From Oryza sativa Japonica Group (Eukaryota > Streptophyta > Magnoliopsida > Poales > Poaceae), in NCBI RefSeq assembly GCF_034140825.1, contig NC_089039.1:26919001-26983000 (forward strand): a stretch of DNA of 64,000 bases. The letters run 5' to 3'. The first letter of the stretch is position 1, and the number at the start of each line of letters is the position of its first letter. This document shows, in pieces, positions 35,126-49,100 of this stretch. The translations under genes and the position numbers were made by a program. Under the pieces are notes generated by a model. It did no database searches and was not told the origin of the DNA. It worked only from the letters and a program-made list of their open reading frames with translations.

Positions 35126-38100
35126 TCAAAAATCCATCCCGCTCATCTGCGGCATCCGACTAGCCATTCTGGCCTTTGCTGCTGGGGGCTCAGCAACAGC
35201 TGCCTCTGTCGTTGTCATCAGCAAAGAAACACTGAAACAAAAACACAAGTTATTAAGCAAGTGTGGAAATTTTAGTAATGCAAAGGAAAAATAGTAATCA
35301 ACTTAAGGAACGTGCGTACCTTGATGCATCTTGTAGCGCTGTTCGGATGACTTTCACAGGGTCGATGATCCCAGCCTTAATCATGTCAACATACTCCCCT
35401 GTAGTTGGCAAAGAGCAGGAATCAGCTAATGAATCATAAAGATTACTATGCTTTTGAAGGCATATGGATAGCCTTTTCAAGGACTATCTAAACCGCAATA
35501 AAGGAACTCAACATAATTTTTGTTACAGCCAGTAATGCCAAAACATAGCTAAACAGCACAAACCTCTTGCTGCATCATAGCCCATATTAAGATTATCTTG
35601 TTCAATTAGCTTCCCAATGACCACACCACCATCAATGCCAGCATTTGCAGCTATAGTCATCAAAGGAGCCTACAGAAATTCAGAGATTATTACATGTTTA
35701 AGAAACAAGCCATCAGGCACATGAAACGCCAAAACCAATACAGGAACTAACCTTCAAAGCATTCTTGATAATTTGAACTCCAATCTTTTCATCCTCATTT
35801 GCTGTGATAATCTTGTCAAGCTCCTTGGTGGCATACAGAAGGGCAACTCCACCACCTGTTTGAAGTTCCAAATTGGCACAAAACATATGGACAAGTTACA
35901 CGAAAGCAAAACATCAAGAAACAAGTTTAGGAAAAAAGACACCAAAGTGGAAAAAATAAGAAAACCGTCACTACACCTGGTACAATGCCCTCCTCCACAG
36001 CAGCCCTTGCTGCATGTAAAGCGTCTGTTACCCTATCTTTTTTCTCACCAACTTCAACTTCACTAGCTCCCCCAATCTGCAGTCAAAATGGATATCCTGA
36101 GAGGAGCAAAGTGGGGAAAAGAAATACAGTGAAACATCACTGTGCACCTGAAAAATAACAAACCTTGAGGACAGCAACACCACCAGATAACTTTGATAGA
36201 CGTTCTTGAGCCTTTTCTTTGTCAAATACAGCAGTGCTTTTGTCCATTGATTCTCTAAGCTGTTAAGGGCATTCACATAACAAACAATTTAATTTCTATC
36301 AAAGGAGAATCCGGCCACTATTATCTAGATAGTTGGGATGAAGGTCAAGAGTGACAATTTTATTGCAGCACCTGTTGACACCTCTCCTCTATCTGCTGTT
36401 TGTCGCCTCCACCATCTAGAATGATAGTATCATCAAGGGATACAGTAACCTGTAAAGGAAATTCTCACTGTCTGTTTCTCAGGTGAAATAATTTGTGAAG
36501 ATTGACAAACCTTTTTAGCAGTGCCAAGCATTTGTAGTTCGACTTTACCAAGATCAAGACCTTGGTCCTCGCTGACAACCTTGAAATTAAATTAAACGAA
36601 ATAAGCAAGCCAATTTCAGTCATATTGTATCACTTGTGTTTAAGGACTTTTATGGTTGTTGATCATGACTGACCTCTCCTCCTGTCAACACAGCCACGTC
36701 ATCCAGATTGGCTCTTCTGTTTTCACCAAATCCAGGAGCTTTGACAGCACATATCTATAATCGATGCATGATAATTACTAATTTACCAGAATATCAACGA
36801 TCCATAGCTCTAGCTTGAAGAAGGTAAGAAGCTTGCACTTTAACTAACAACGGACACATATCATCAAGCAGCTTGTATACGCAATTCAGTATTGTATACA
36901 GTAGGACCAGTAGTTAATATCACCTTTAATCCAGCACGATGCTTGTTCAGAACAAGCATTGATAGAGCTTCTCCCTCAACATCCTCAGCAATGATGAGAA
37001 GAGGCCTACGATTCTGCATACATGAGACACTGGTTAGTACTAAACCAATTTACCATTGCCATATTCAAAAGAAGCTGAGACATTATGGGACATAATCACC
37101 TTGATAGACATTTCTAAAACTGGAAGAAGTGAATTCATCGTTGAGATTTTCTTGTCATGAATTAGAATAAGAGGATTTTCCATCTCCTGCACAAACATAG
37201 GGATACATGAGATCGTCTCAGACCATTATTTGGAATATTCCATGCCAGTTGATACAACTCTCATATATATTTTCTCTGCTCTCATCAGGTCTTTTCTGGG
37301 TCTAAAGCTATCTAAGAAACCAACTTAACAAACAGGAAATAAAACCTTGCAAGGATAAGCACCCTGAGTCATCCTATAAGGTCAACACTAAGAGACATAA
37401 TCTACTAATGATTATATCAAAGTGGCAGAAAACCAAAACCAATCAAAATACACAACCTGACTCACAATTATTACTGATGTGATCCACTTCCATGCATATT
37501 TCCATCATAAAGTCAAAGCAAATGAGGGAATGTAGCGAACTTTCTACAATGTAGTTCATGCTGGATTCACTGATTTGACCAAGAAATACAGACTTACACA
37601 CTTCTGAGTCTTCTGATCAGTCACAAAGTAAGGAGATATGTAGCCTCTGGAAAGTTTCATTCCCTGTACCGCTTCAAGCTCATTGTCTAATGTCTTGCCA
37701 TCCTGCCAATTTCCCAAAATAAGTTGCAGCCTAGGTAAGTAGGTATTACCAAATAGAATGATTCTGCAGTATGAGGCTAATAATAAAAGCAGCACTTGGT
37801 ACTCACAGTAATAGTAATAACTCCATCCTTTCCAACCTTTTCCATCGCCTTTGATATCAAATCTCCTATTTCCTTTTCTCCATTTGCAGAAATAGTTGCT
37901 ACCTGGTTTACAGAAATATGAAATAACATATTCTTAAGCATGCAAGAATGCGGGATAATTACTATGGAAAGTTTGCAGTAATATAGAGTCAAAGTGATTA
38001 TTTAGCTTATTTACAGCAGATGCAAACAATAACTACAGCAAAGATGCATAAGCAACTCAATATGGTTTATACAATGTAGCTGGAGGGAGCAGAGAGATCA

Positions 38101-39366
38101 AAATACCACTCCAAACCAGAGCATCCCACCTGATTTATTTCTTCTGAGGAGTTGATAATCCATGCTTTACTTTTGAGGTGTGTAGTGATAGAACTTATGG
38201 CCTTGTTTATGCCATTACGTAAGTCCATAACATTGACCCCTGCTGCCACAGCCTTGCAGCCTTCCGTAAGAATAGCCTGTGTAAGTACAGTTGCACAAGT
38301 GGTACCTGTTACCCCATACAACCAGAAATGCAGTGAGTGACACTGAATATTATATTCATGCTAGTAATTATGCTATTCATAGGGTTGATAATGTTTGCGA
38401 TGAGGCCCCCAAAAAAAAAAACAGAACATGAAAACCACACATATCAGAAACTATTGCCGCCATTATCCACTGTGAGAACTTAAGTCACTGAGCATCACAC
38501 TCAAGTGAGTTTACTTAAGAATCAATATTTTGATTCATGCTATCAGAATTTACCTATCCTGACGACACATTCATTACTAGCTGACAAGAAGGATTAACAC
38601 ATATAGCAGAAAAAACAGATTAACAATATGCTTGTTTGCATTGAGTAGGCTTACAAATCAAACGGGATGCTAATCTGCTATGCTCAAAGCTCAATCGAAT
38701 ATATAGTTCATATGGCAGCTCAAGTAAAGTAATTTCCTAGAGCTCGGTCCTTACCATCTCCTGCGACCTTATTAGTAGCTTCAGCAACTTGCTTCACCAG
38801 GTTTGCACCAACATTCTTAGCACTGTCCTCAAACTCAATGCTTTTTGCAACCGTGACTCCATCCTTTGTGACTTTGGGAGCTCTATGGGATCTCTCGATA
38901 ATCACATTGCGCCCCTACAACGACACAGACAAACACGCCCATTCAGTCGCCAAATCGAGTGCGAAAATCTAGCGCTTCCACCACTAGATCCAGCCCGATC
39001 GCTGCAACACTCTCCCCAACCAATCCACGCATCTCGGAGTCTGTCAGAGAGCACGAACCTTGGGGCCCATGGTGACCTTGACGGCGTCGGCGAGGTCGTT
39101 CACGCCCTGCAGCAAGGCGGCCCGGGCTCCGACGCCGAACGCCACCTCCTTCGCCGCATACCCCCGCGCCCACAGCCGCTGCTCCCCGCAACCGCCGCGC
39201 GACAGCTGCCTCGCAAGCAAGAGTCCCCGTCCGTTAGCGTCGCCCGGAAGAGATGCGTCAGGTGGGAAGGAGGAGGAGGCGGAGGTAGCGCGCCGGTTAC
39301 CTGCTTCCGCAGCGCCGACGAGGACCTCGAAATCGACGACGCCGCCGCCGCCGCCGCCCGGTACAT
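35126..39366 (-). CDS. CPN60: Mitochondrial chaperonin Cpn60 (HSP60)
   Basis: Seventeen exons: 39301-39366, 39059-39205, 38755-38914, 38130-38305, 37807-37902, 37598-37702, 37100-37186, 36924-37013, 36674-36754, 36511-36579, 36372-36449, 36164-36259, 35977-36076, 35752-35855, 35564-35669, 35320-35398, 35126-35231; 581 residues. An Ala/Ser/Arg presequence leads to the GroEL core: [40 protein letters not shown]-type turn, the chaperonin signature [15 protein letters not shown], and the usual mitochondrial tail ending SGMDF. It assembles as a 7-mer ring with Cpn10 in the matrix and folds imported proteins. TGGGCC motifs lie upstream near 39508 and 39526. A dead copy of exon 3 with flanking introns lies at 42.6-43.1 kb. 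Confidence 0.94.
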
Positions 39367-40539
39367 GGTGGCGAGTACTCGCGATTGCTCCTTCCTCCGG
39401 CGGCTTTGCTTGCGGCTTCGCAATTTCGATTCGAGAAGAGAGAGAGAGGGTTTTGCTAGGGAAGAAGGGTTTTGGGTTCCGGAAGCTTCGGCTCCACGTA
39501 CGGTCCATGGGCCTAAGAAGTCCAATGGGCCTAGGTCCAGTTTGACAAAATGACAAAATGGTCCCCGAGACCCCGACTTCTTGCTTTGGTGACTGATATC
39601 GCTAGTGAAATAGACAATCCATTATATGCCACTAACTTGTCTATGATTTGTCACTGACTTTGTCATGTTCTACAATATGTCATCGACTTTTGCTTAACTT
39701 CTACGATTTACCATCGCCGTCCGGTTAACCTCCGTTAGCACTGTATAAATTTGTTCAAATGACCAAAATACCCCTAGGACAAATTTTGTACAGTACTACA
39801 ATACTACAACATTAAATCTATATATAGTGAAACATTATGAGTACACTAGGTGAAAACATTTTTGTGGAGACACATAGCAGGTTGGGGCATGACAAATGGT
39901 GGGGCCCGGGGGGCACACGTGCGCGTATGTAGGGGAGTGCTCGATTTTGCTCCCCCCGCCAGTCGACTAGCAGAAGGAAAATCGGCTTAAATTAGGCAAA
40001 AGTAAAACTTGAGAACGAAACTGGATGGCAGGTAGAAACATAAGGCTTCAACTAAATACAAACGGATATGTATAAATAAAAAAAAACAGAGTTCGTGCAA
40101 AAAAACACATAAAAAGTAACACAAATAAATTAAGAGCAATATATTTTCGCTTATACTTAAAAGTCAAAATTTAAATTTTAGAACTAATTTTTTAAGTTGC
40201 TTTTGTGGTTTTCTTCATCATATTTTATTTTACAACATTTGCTTTTGAATCGCTAATAACATATATAAAAATGTCTTTTTTTTAATGGTCAGGCTGTTAT
40301 CGACGTTTTATATATAGAAGAAGGTGTCTCATTTTAATGAGGAAAAGAGAACAAACAATACAGTGAACAGTTACTTAGGGAAAACTAGGCTAAAACGGTA
40401 TAAAAAAGTTTTACCAGTTTAGTTGCTAATAAGCGGTATGAATGCGCATAAACATAAGACAAACAGTGACTCCGTAAGATCAAAATGCATGCAGTATAAC
40501 TTAAAGCCTTGTATACAGGTAACACATTAATATAAGAGA
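39367..40539. other. Spacer upstream of Cpn60; shared 3' flank of the F-box genes and a TE relic
   Basis: To about 39550 this is the Cpn60 leader and promoter. 40003-40130 aligns with 45073-45245 downstream of F-box gene B, so it belongs to the duplicated unit. 40135-40430 is absent at the other locus and contains the TTCGCTTATACTTAAAAG ... ATCGCTAATAAC words typical of a widespread rice repeat. It is therefore probably an insertion. Confidence 0.55.
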
Positions 40540-42590
<2,051 letters not shown>

Positions 42591-42599
42591 ACCATCTAA

Positions 42600-43075
42600 T
42601 GCTATAACAATCAATATTTTGATTCATGCCATAAGAATTAACCTATCATGACAACATATTCATTACTACTAGTTGAGAAAAAACATTAACCGCACATAGC
42701 GGAAAAGACAGGTTAACACTATGCTCGTTGGCGAATTGGCATTGAGTACGCTTAGAAATCAGATGGACTGCTGATCTGCTATGCTCAAAGCACAATCGAA
42801 TAGATAGTTCATATGGCTACTCAAGTACAGGATTTTCCTACAACTCAGGTCCCATACCATCTCCTGCGACCTTATTAGTAGCTTCAGCAACTTGCTTCAC
42901 CAGGTTTGCACCAACATTCTTAGCGCTGTGCTCAAACTCAATGCTTTTTTGCAACAGTTACTCCATTTGTGACTTTGGGTCTTTGAGAGACCTATGGGAT
43001 CTCTCAATAATCACATTGCGCCCCTACAACGCAACACACAAGAACACCCATTCAGTCGATAAATCAAGTGGGGTA
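42600..43075 (-). pseudogene. Dead copy of Cpn60 exon 3 and flanking introns
   Basis: About 475 bases align with 38517-38955 of the live Cpn60 gene, in the same orientation: intron 3, exon 3 (here about 42856-43024) and the start of intron 2. Within the exon copy there is an extra T in the run near 42944, a loss of about four bases just after it, and an insertion of about ten bases near 42981. The coding frame is therefore lost. Exons 1 and 2 are absent; the match stops at about 43075. It sits between F-box copies A and B and marks the duplicated unit. Confidence 0.85.
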
Positions 43076-44221
43076 CCATATCACATCTGTAATTGAGCAA
43101 TAGATATGATTTCAATGTTGAAATTGAGCATCCTTTTACTTCTGAAATGTGCCAGTATAATGATTAGATAGCTCTTGTGGAATGTACAATGATTAGATTG
43201 GGGGGCATTGGGAAGGCAAGCAACAGCTCCATCAATTTCCTACTCCTAACTCTTCAAGATTTAAACAAAATCAGGTCAATAACAACCCTTCATTGTAAAT
43301 AAAACTGAGGGGTTCTGTAATATCAATGGACTCGTGCGCTTAAGTATTGGTAACAGTTCAATAAGACTAAAATTGCTTGCCACAAAAATGATACTTTCTT
43401 ATTTATTGAAGTAAACACAGTCGTTATCCCCAAATAAAGGGTGTCTGATTATAATTAACTTACTTATAGTCATTAAGCAATTCAAACTAAAAATGAGATC
43501 CAACAAAGCATATGCAAGAAAATTGAGCTACCACTGCACACTTAATTAGTTACAAGTTTCTTCTCTGGCATATGTTATCCTAAGCCAAAAAAATTGAGCT
43601 AATCCCAGTTTTCTTTGCTAGCTTATATTCAACAAAATAAAATGATCTAAACTCATATCACAGTAATAGAAAAACGACAACCAATATCAACGACATCCAA
43701 ATTCTCGCTAATGTTTTGTTATCTATTAAATTTGATTGATTGAACACTGGATCATAACAGCTTCAGATGCATTGCTGAAGGCAATACTACTAAACACAAC
43801 AGTGGAAAAAGTACACTATCATAATCTACTCTATAAGGAGATGGGGACTTCAGTGCGATCGCGTTTGGGAGGGGAGGAGCCAGGGATATAAATTTGTATT
43901 TTGCAGTGAACAAAGATTTACTAATTATTGGACAAGGCATTACCACAGATTCATCTGCTCACCATACAACCAATCTGCAAGATGCTCTCTACCATTGTGA
44001 CCCTCTCACTCCTGCTGTCCTGCACACACACACACAAAGAACAAATAAAAAGAAATCAGATAATGGGGATTCAAGTCAAGAAACAGAGATCAGCAAAGAC
44101 CAAGAAGCCAGATCCATGAAAGGATCACAACTGATGGAGACACACATATTTGCAGCAGGCACAAAATCCCTGGGCAGAAGGGGGTGACGTGGTGCCGTAA
44201 CTCACCTTCAACATAGGCCAA
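43076..44221. other. AT-rich spacer inside the duplicated block
   Basis: No coding signal is seen. A short (CA)n run lies near 44023. The plus-strand ORFs here have no domain. No clear match to the live Cpn60 promoter, so this part was inserted or has diverged. Confidence 0.45.
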
Positions 44222-44834
44222 CAGGAAGGGGATGGTTTGCAGCCATTATTGGAGACGTGGAAGCGTGAAGCCGTGCTGTCCATGCTCAGCTATTTCTGCA
44301 AGGCCAACATGACAGATCTCATGCTGCGGCTAACTGGACCTCAAATGTGGGTCACGCCGGAGAGTCCTTTCTTAGAGATGCCCAGCCTGAGGAAGCTGCT
44401 GGTCGTGGACATGCCGCCGCGCTGGGATGCCACATGGATCTGTGCCCTTGTTGAGGAGGCTCCATCGCTTGAGAGACTCCACGTCCACTTTTCCCAACGT
44501 TGTGAAGACGATGATGAGATGGCCGTTCGTCGGAAGTTGGAGATAGTGTGGGAGCAGGAGCCCTCAAGAGCACTGCATTCTCATCTGGAGGAGTTGGTGG
44601 TCATTGGTTTTCAGATCAAGAAAGAAAGAAAGGTTCAGCTTGTGAGGCATATCATGGTCGTTGCGCCGTGTTGTTCTGCTCAAGCATGAATATGTCAAGG
44701 ACAAGAGGCTAGGTGAATAGGAGATGGTAAGCCAGAAATATACCTGGAGTGACGAGGGGAAGCTCACCGTGCAGGAGCAGATCAGACAGGTGGTTTGTTG
44801 TTCAATGGACCAAGTTGAAGCGGTCCTAGAATGA
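44222..44834 (+). pseudogene. 3' fragment of an FBD-type F-box gene
   Basis: This reads QEGDGLQPLLETWKREA, then LTGPQMWVTPESPFLEMPSL and FQIKKERKVQLVRHIM. It matches the second half of the damaged gene at 27750-28385 nearly residue for residue, but on the opposite strand. The F-box and first LRRs are missing. After ...RHIMV (near 44655) the frame shifts by one base; in the new frame an in-frame TAG follows RLGE (about 44717). The last segment still ends DQVEAVLE before TGA at 44832-44834. It cannot encode the full protein. Confidence 0.8.
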
Positions 44835-45404
44835 AACTAAACTGCACATTAGTTAGTTTGATTTTATCTTTTATAAATGATTCTAATGAATATCCTGTAC
44901 ACGGAAGTCGTTAATTATCAAGGCACATCCCCTTGCACAACAAAATATGATCGGTGACTCAGTGAGACATTGACCCCATTGTCATAAGAATCTATGAACA
45001 CTAATCATCTTGTTCACGTCAGTTACAAAAGACATACCTCTCATGAAATTTATGACTTGGTGTCCTATGATGCAAAAGTAAAACTTGAGAACCTCTAAAA
45101 AAATGTAAAACCTTAGAGAAGAGGAGTAGAGAACAAACAGAAGGCTCCACTTAAATACAAAAGAACATGCATACAAGGCATAATAACAAAAACAGAGTTA
45201 CTGTAAAAGTAACTTATAAAAAGTCGCACAGAAATAAATTAAGATCATAATGCATGCAGTATAACTTAAAGCATTGTAAACAAGTAACACACTGACATAA
45301 CAGATGCATGCTTTATAACTTAAAGCCTTGTATACAAGTAACATAACAGATGCATGCTTTATAACTTAAAGCCTTGTATACAAGTAAAACATTAACATAA
45401 CAGA
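44835..45404. other. 3' flank of F-box copy B with a three-unit tandem repeat
   Basis: 45073-45245 aligns with 40003-40130 at copy A. 45249-45403 holds three tandem units of about 46-56 bases, each with ATGCATGC, TATAACTTAAAGC and an AAGTAA-ACATAACAG end. Copy A has only one unit. Confidence 0.65.
45249..45403. repeat. Three-copy tandem repeat (46-56 base unit)
   Basis: The units start at about 45249, 45303 and 45350. The second and third are nearly identical. One unit is present at the matching place behind F-box copy A, so the array grew after duplication. It falls in or just past the 3' UTR of copy B. Confidence 0.75.
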
Positions 45405-47093
45405 TCACTCTACAACTACTTGAACTGGAGTTATTGAGCAAGAATCTCTATCAGCAAACTGGTTCAGAATTTGGGCTTTCTCCTCATCATTCCAATGGTG
45501 TTGCTGCCTCACAATTTTCCAGTCCCAACGCCCCATTTCTTGAACATGCCCATATCTAAATAGAGCAACAAGCTGCAATGTTGTTGATACTTCCATCACA
45601 AAGTTAACAAAGTAAATCTGTCTTTCTGTTCCCTCGAAACCAATTACAACCAACTCTTTTAGTTCTTCATGCTGCAAAGTGGATGGTTGCCAAATGATTT
45701 CATCAAAAGAATCGTCATCCCAAGGGATAATATGGATGTGAAGGCTCTCCAGGCATGGTGCTGCTTCAAGTAGGAGGCGAGGCCAAGAGACATCCCATGA
45801 TGAAGGCACATCAGCAATCAGGAGCCTTCTGAGATTAGCCAGCAACAACGAGGGGCAAGATGGCACGAACCATCTCCCATATCCAGTGAATCGTAGAACC
45901 AGGTTGGTTATGTTCTTGGTGAATCCAAGAAACTGCTGGATGTTCAAGTCCCAACCAATACATAAGTCACGCAGACGATTACGGTAACCATGGCGTAAGT
46001 TAAGGTTCATGTGCATAAGATGCGAGAAGGAGCAATGCTTATACCTGACCCAAGTCTCCCTTATAGCTATGCTCTCAAGCATCCCAAGAGAGTGTAGTGC
46101 AATGGCGCTGCAAAACTCCACAATAAGCTGCTTAATCCCTGACTTTGGGAAATCGATAACCAGAATGCCCCGGTCCGCCCACCTGCATGACTTGAGGTGT
46201 AGCACTTGCAACTGGGGGCATGACTTAAACACATCTTCATAGGATGCTTTGGCCACGGAGTTTCGCAAGTCTTGCAAGGTCATTTTGGTGAGAGCGTGGA
46301 ACCCCTGCAATGGCGGAATGATACAACCACCTAGCTTCAAGCTTCTCAGCCGGGACTTGTGGGGCTCAATGCAGAGACCATGGTGAGGAAATCTGTGGAC
46401 AATCGGCGGCAGAGACCACTCAGACCAATATGCAGGCTTAGCAAAAACTTCAAGATCCTCGACTTCCCAAGCATCCAATGCCTTGGTGATCAATCGGTTC
46501 ATAAGATCGGTGTAGTGAGTCGCAAAGAACTCCACCCGCAGCACACGGGCCCTCCGTCGAGCTTGGCCAGCACATTCATCACTGCCATCCGCGTCTAACA
46601 AGCTATTGATGGAGGCCGCTATGTTTCGCATGGCAAGGCGCTCGTGTCGCTTGATACTTGCAACGAGAACCTTGACATCAACGGGATACGCAGCAAAACC
46701 AGCCGCTTGGTGGAGTTGGATGCACCTACGGTAGCGCGGCGGGAGTATTTCACCGACCATGAAATCGAGGGTGTCAAGCCAGCGCAGGAGCCGGGCCCAG
46801 CGCTTGGAGAGCATAGCGGTGGCGAGCGCGGCGCGGGTGGCGAGCCGCCGCAGGATGAGGAGGAGCACATCGTCGGAGAGGGCGCTGATGCGGTCGCCGC
46901 CGCGGGGAGCCACCTGTGCCCGGCAGCGACGAGGCCTATCCTTCCTCCTCCTCGCCACGTCGCGTAGGCGCGCGGAGATGCTCGCCGCCGCAGGCCGCGG
47001 GCGTCTGGCGGCGACAGAACGCACCTCCGGAGTTGCGAAGGGTGCGGTGGAGTGGGTGGAGGGCGGCGGCGCTGGCGCCATGGGCGGATCCAT
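45405..47093 (-). CDS. FBD-type F-box/LRR protein, copy B
   Basis: A single open frame of 562 residues from ATG at 47093 ([18 protein letters not shown]); the longer frame upstream starts only with a non-ATG codon. The F-box spans [18 protein letters not shown] to LSKRWA, then LRR-like segments, then the FBD-like end with [19 protein letters not shown]. It keeps the whole domain plan of copy A and reads cleanly, so both copies look functional. The Pro-rich, then Arg-rich N-terminus differs from copy A, which suggests that the promoter and start region were replaced or diverged fast. Probably an SCF substrate receptor of unknown target. Confidence 0.85.
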   Translation of the reverse strand: MDPPMAPAPPPSTHSTAPFATPEVRSVAARRPRPAAASISARLRDVARRRKDRPRRCRAQVAPRGGDRISALSDDVLLLILRRLATRAALATAMLSKRWARLLRWLDTLDFMVGEILPPRYRRCIQLHQAAGFAAYPVDVKVLVASIKRHERLAMRNIAASINSLLDADGSDECAGQARRRARVLRVEFFATHYTDLMNRLITKALDAWEVEDLEVFAKPAYWSEWSLPPIVHRFPHHGLCIEPHKSRLRSLKLGGCIIPPLQGFHALTKMTLQDLRNSVAKASYEDVFKSCPQLQVLHLKSCRWADRGILVIDFPKSGIKQLIVEFCSAIALHSLGMLESIAIRETWVRYKHCSFSHLMHMNLNLRHGYRNRLRDLCIGWDLNIQQFLGFTKNITNLVLRFTGYGRWFVPSCPSLLLANLRRLLIADVPSSWDVSWPRLLLEAAPCLESLHIHIIPWDDDSFDEIIWQPSTLQHEELKELVVIGFEGTERQIYFVNFVMEVSTTLQLVALFRYGHVQEMGRWDWKIVRQQHHWNDEEKAQILNQFADRDSCSITPVQVVVE

Positions 47094-47160
47094 CTTGGGA
47101 CATGGGGGTTCAGTTGAATCCCCCAAACTTTCTTTTGTAGGTTCAAGGCTGTGGAATTAA

Positions 47161-47423
47161 GGGCTTGTTTGGTTCAATACCCTACCAAAATGTTGGTAGT
47201 GCCAAAACCTAGGCAAGTTTTGGTACTACCAATTTTTTGGTAGGGTAGAGTTGTATTTGGTTTGAGGCCAATTTAGAACCAAGCATTGAGTAGAATATAG
47301 AAAATATCAAATTGGGCATTGGCAATGCCAATGATTTGGCTTCAAACCAAAATCACCAGATACACTGTTCAAACTACCAAAGTATTGGTAGGGCACGTTT
47401 TTGGCACTAATCCAAAACAGCCC
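47161..47423. mobile_element. 263-base Tourist-like MITE
   Basis: The ends GGGCTTGTTTGG and CCAAAACAGCCC are inverted repeats, flanked by TAA on both sides (47158-47160 and 47424-47426), the classic Tourist target duplication. The interior repeats TTTGGTAGGGTAG-like words in both orientations. It lies 70 bases upstream of F-box copy B. Confidence 0.85.
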
Positions 47424-47439
47424 TAAGAAAATAATATAA

Positions 47440-47765
47440 GGCCTGTTTAGTTCACGAAAAGAAAATTTTTAGGTGTCATATCCATGTCGGAAGGGGGTTT
47501 TCAGACACGAATGAAAAAACTAATTTCATAATTTGCCTGGAAACCGCGAGACGAATCTTTTGAGCCTAATTAATCTGTCATTAGCACATGTGGGTTACTG
47601 TAGCAATTATGGCTAATCATAGACTAATTAGGCTCAAAAGATTCGTCTCGCGATTTCCCCCATAACTTTGCAATTAGTTTTTTTAATCTATATTTAATAC
47701 TCCATACATGTGTCCAAATATTCGATGTGATGTTTTGGGAAAAAAATTGGGAACTAAACCAGGCC
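47440..47765. mobile_element. 326-base foldback MITE
   Basis: The ends are GGCCTGTTTAGTTC and its inverted form GAACTAAACCAGGCC. A long inner inverted repeat pairs GAGACGAATCTTTTGAGCCT (about 47550) with its complement near 47632-47652. This internal palindrome is the mark of a very abundant rice MITE family, probably hAT-derived. It sits only 16 bases from the neighbouring Tourist-like MITE. Confidence 0.8.
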
Positions 47766-49100
47766 AAATAACGTATGATTGATTGAGTTTTAATTATTAC
47801 AAACTTGAAAAATAGATTAATATGATATTTTAGAGCAACTTCCATATAAAAAGTTTTCACACGAAACGTACCGTTTAGCAATTTGAAAAACATGCAACGG
47901 AAATCTTAATCTCCATCCAACTTTTATTGGAGAAAAGACCAGGACCCAGCTGTGGATGCTCACCAGGACGACGTCACCTCCCTCTTCCCTGGCTTCTCCC
48001 CTGCACTATGCTCGATGAGAGATTTGATAATTTAACACTCCTTAAAATGGGTTTTGATTATTTGAAATCCTGTCCCACTTTCATTCACTCAGATGATCCC
48101 ACATGTCATTCTCACAAGTGTCAACTAAAACAATTGGACAATGAAAAAAGTGTTAAATTATCAAATTTTCCTGCTCGATCGGCACAGGCGAGACAATACG
48201 GGAAGAATTTTTTTTTTTACGCAGAGAGGATGGGGGAGATTCTCGACGCACAAAGAATATATTTTTATCGTCTCCGTCCCAAAAATAATTACTACTATAT
48301 TTGAGAGGGTAATATGCAAGTTCCCTCTGTCTCCCAAAATAAGTTATTATGAGATATGGCATATTCCCTCTATCTTATAAAAAAAAACTCATCCTTATAT
48401 TTCCATTGAAAGTTTAGTACTAATGTGAATTACCTAAATGCCCTTCACCCGAAGGGCAGTTTCCCAACGAGGCAACGATCGAGACGATGCTAGAAGCAAA
48501 CAGAATCTCATCCCCAAGCGGCCGGAAGACGCAGCCTACCAGAGAGAGAAGGTGCGTCTACCAGAGAGAGAAGGGGAGGGGGAATTACCGCCGGTGTTCG
48601 CCGCCGATTCAAACCCCAGCTTCCACGCCCAACGATCGAGAGCAAACAAGCAGAATCCTACCCACCCCAAGCGGCCGGAAGACGCAGTCTACAAGAGGGA
48701 GAAGGGGAGGGGGGCATTACCGCCGGTGTTCACCGCCGATTCGCCGGAGCGCCGTGAGGGGTGGCGCGTCTCCTCCTCCGCTCAGCTCCGCGCCTCGGCC
48801 TCGCTGGTTCGCCGTGAGACACGGGAAAGAGGAAATAAAAAAAGCTACCGTGCCAAGAAGTCGGACTCGGACTCGGTCTAGCAAAGGCCATAAGAAGTTG
48901 GGCCGGCCCAATATGACTAGGCCCATACAATCTCAGGCTTTCCCTTCTCCAATCCATCTCTCTCGCGAGGCCAAGTTGAGGTAGAGCTCAGCTCGACGCA
49001 ACGCAGACGCAGGCGGCGGCTTCGGCCTACCTCGATCTCTCTCCCATGGCGCACTAGACCAAAACCCTAACCCTAGGTCCGCCTCCTCCGTCCGGCGGCA
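47766..49100. other. TE relics, then the SWC4 promoter and leader
   Basis: 47770-47900 resembles a repeat end (CATATAAAAAGTTTTCACACGAAAC...), also seen at 61140-61270. 48270-48420 carries worn CTCCGTCCCA and CCCTCTGTCTCCCA words, probably one or two broken Stowaway-type MITEs. 48500-48730 contains two repeated stretches (CCCAAGCGGCCGGAAGACGCAG, about 160 bases apart). GGCCCA motifs at 48905-48910 and 48920-48925 and the CT-rich leader belong to SWC4. Confidence 0.5.
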
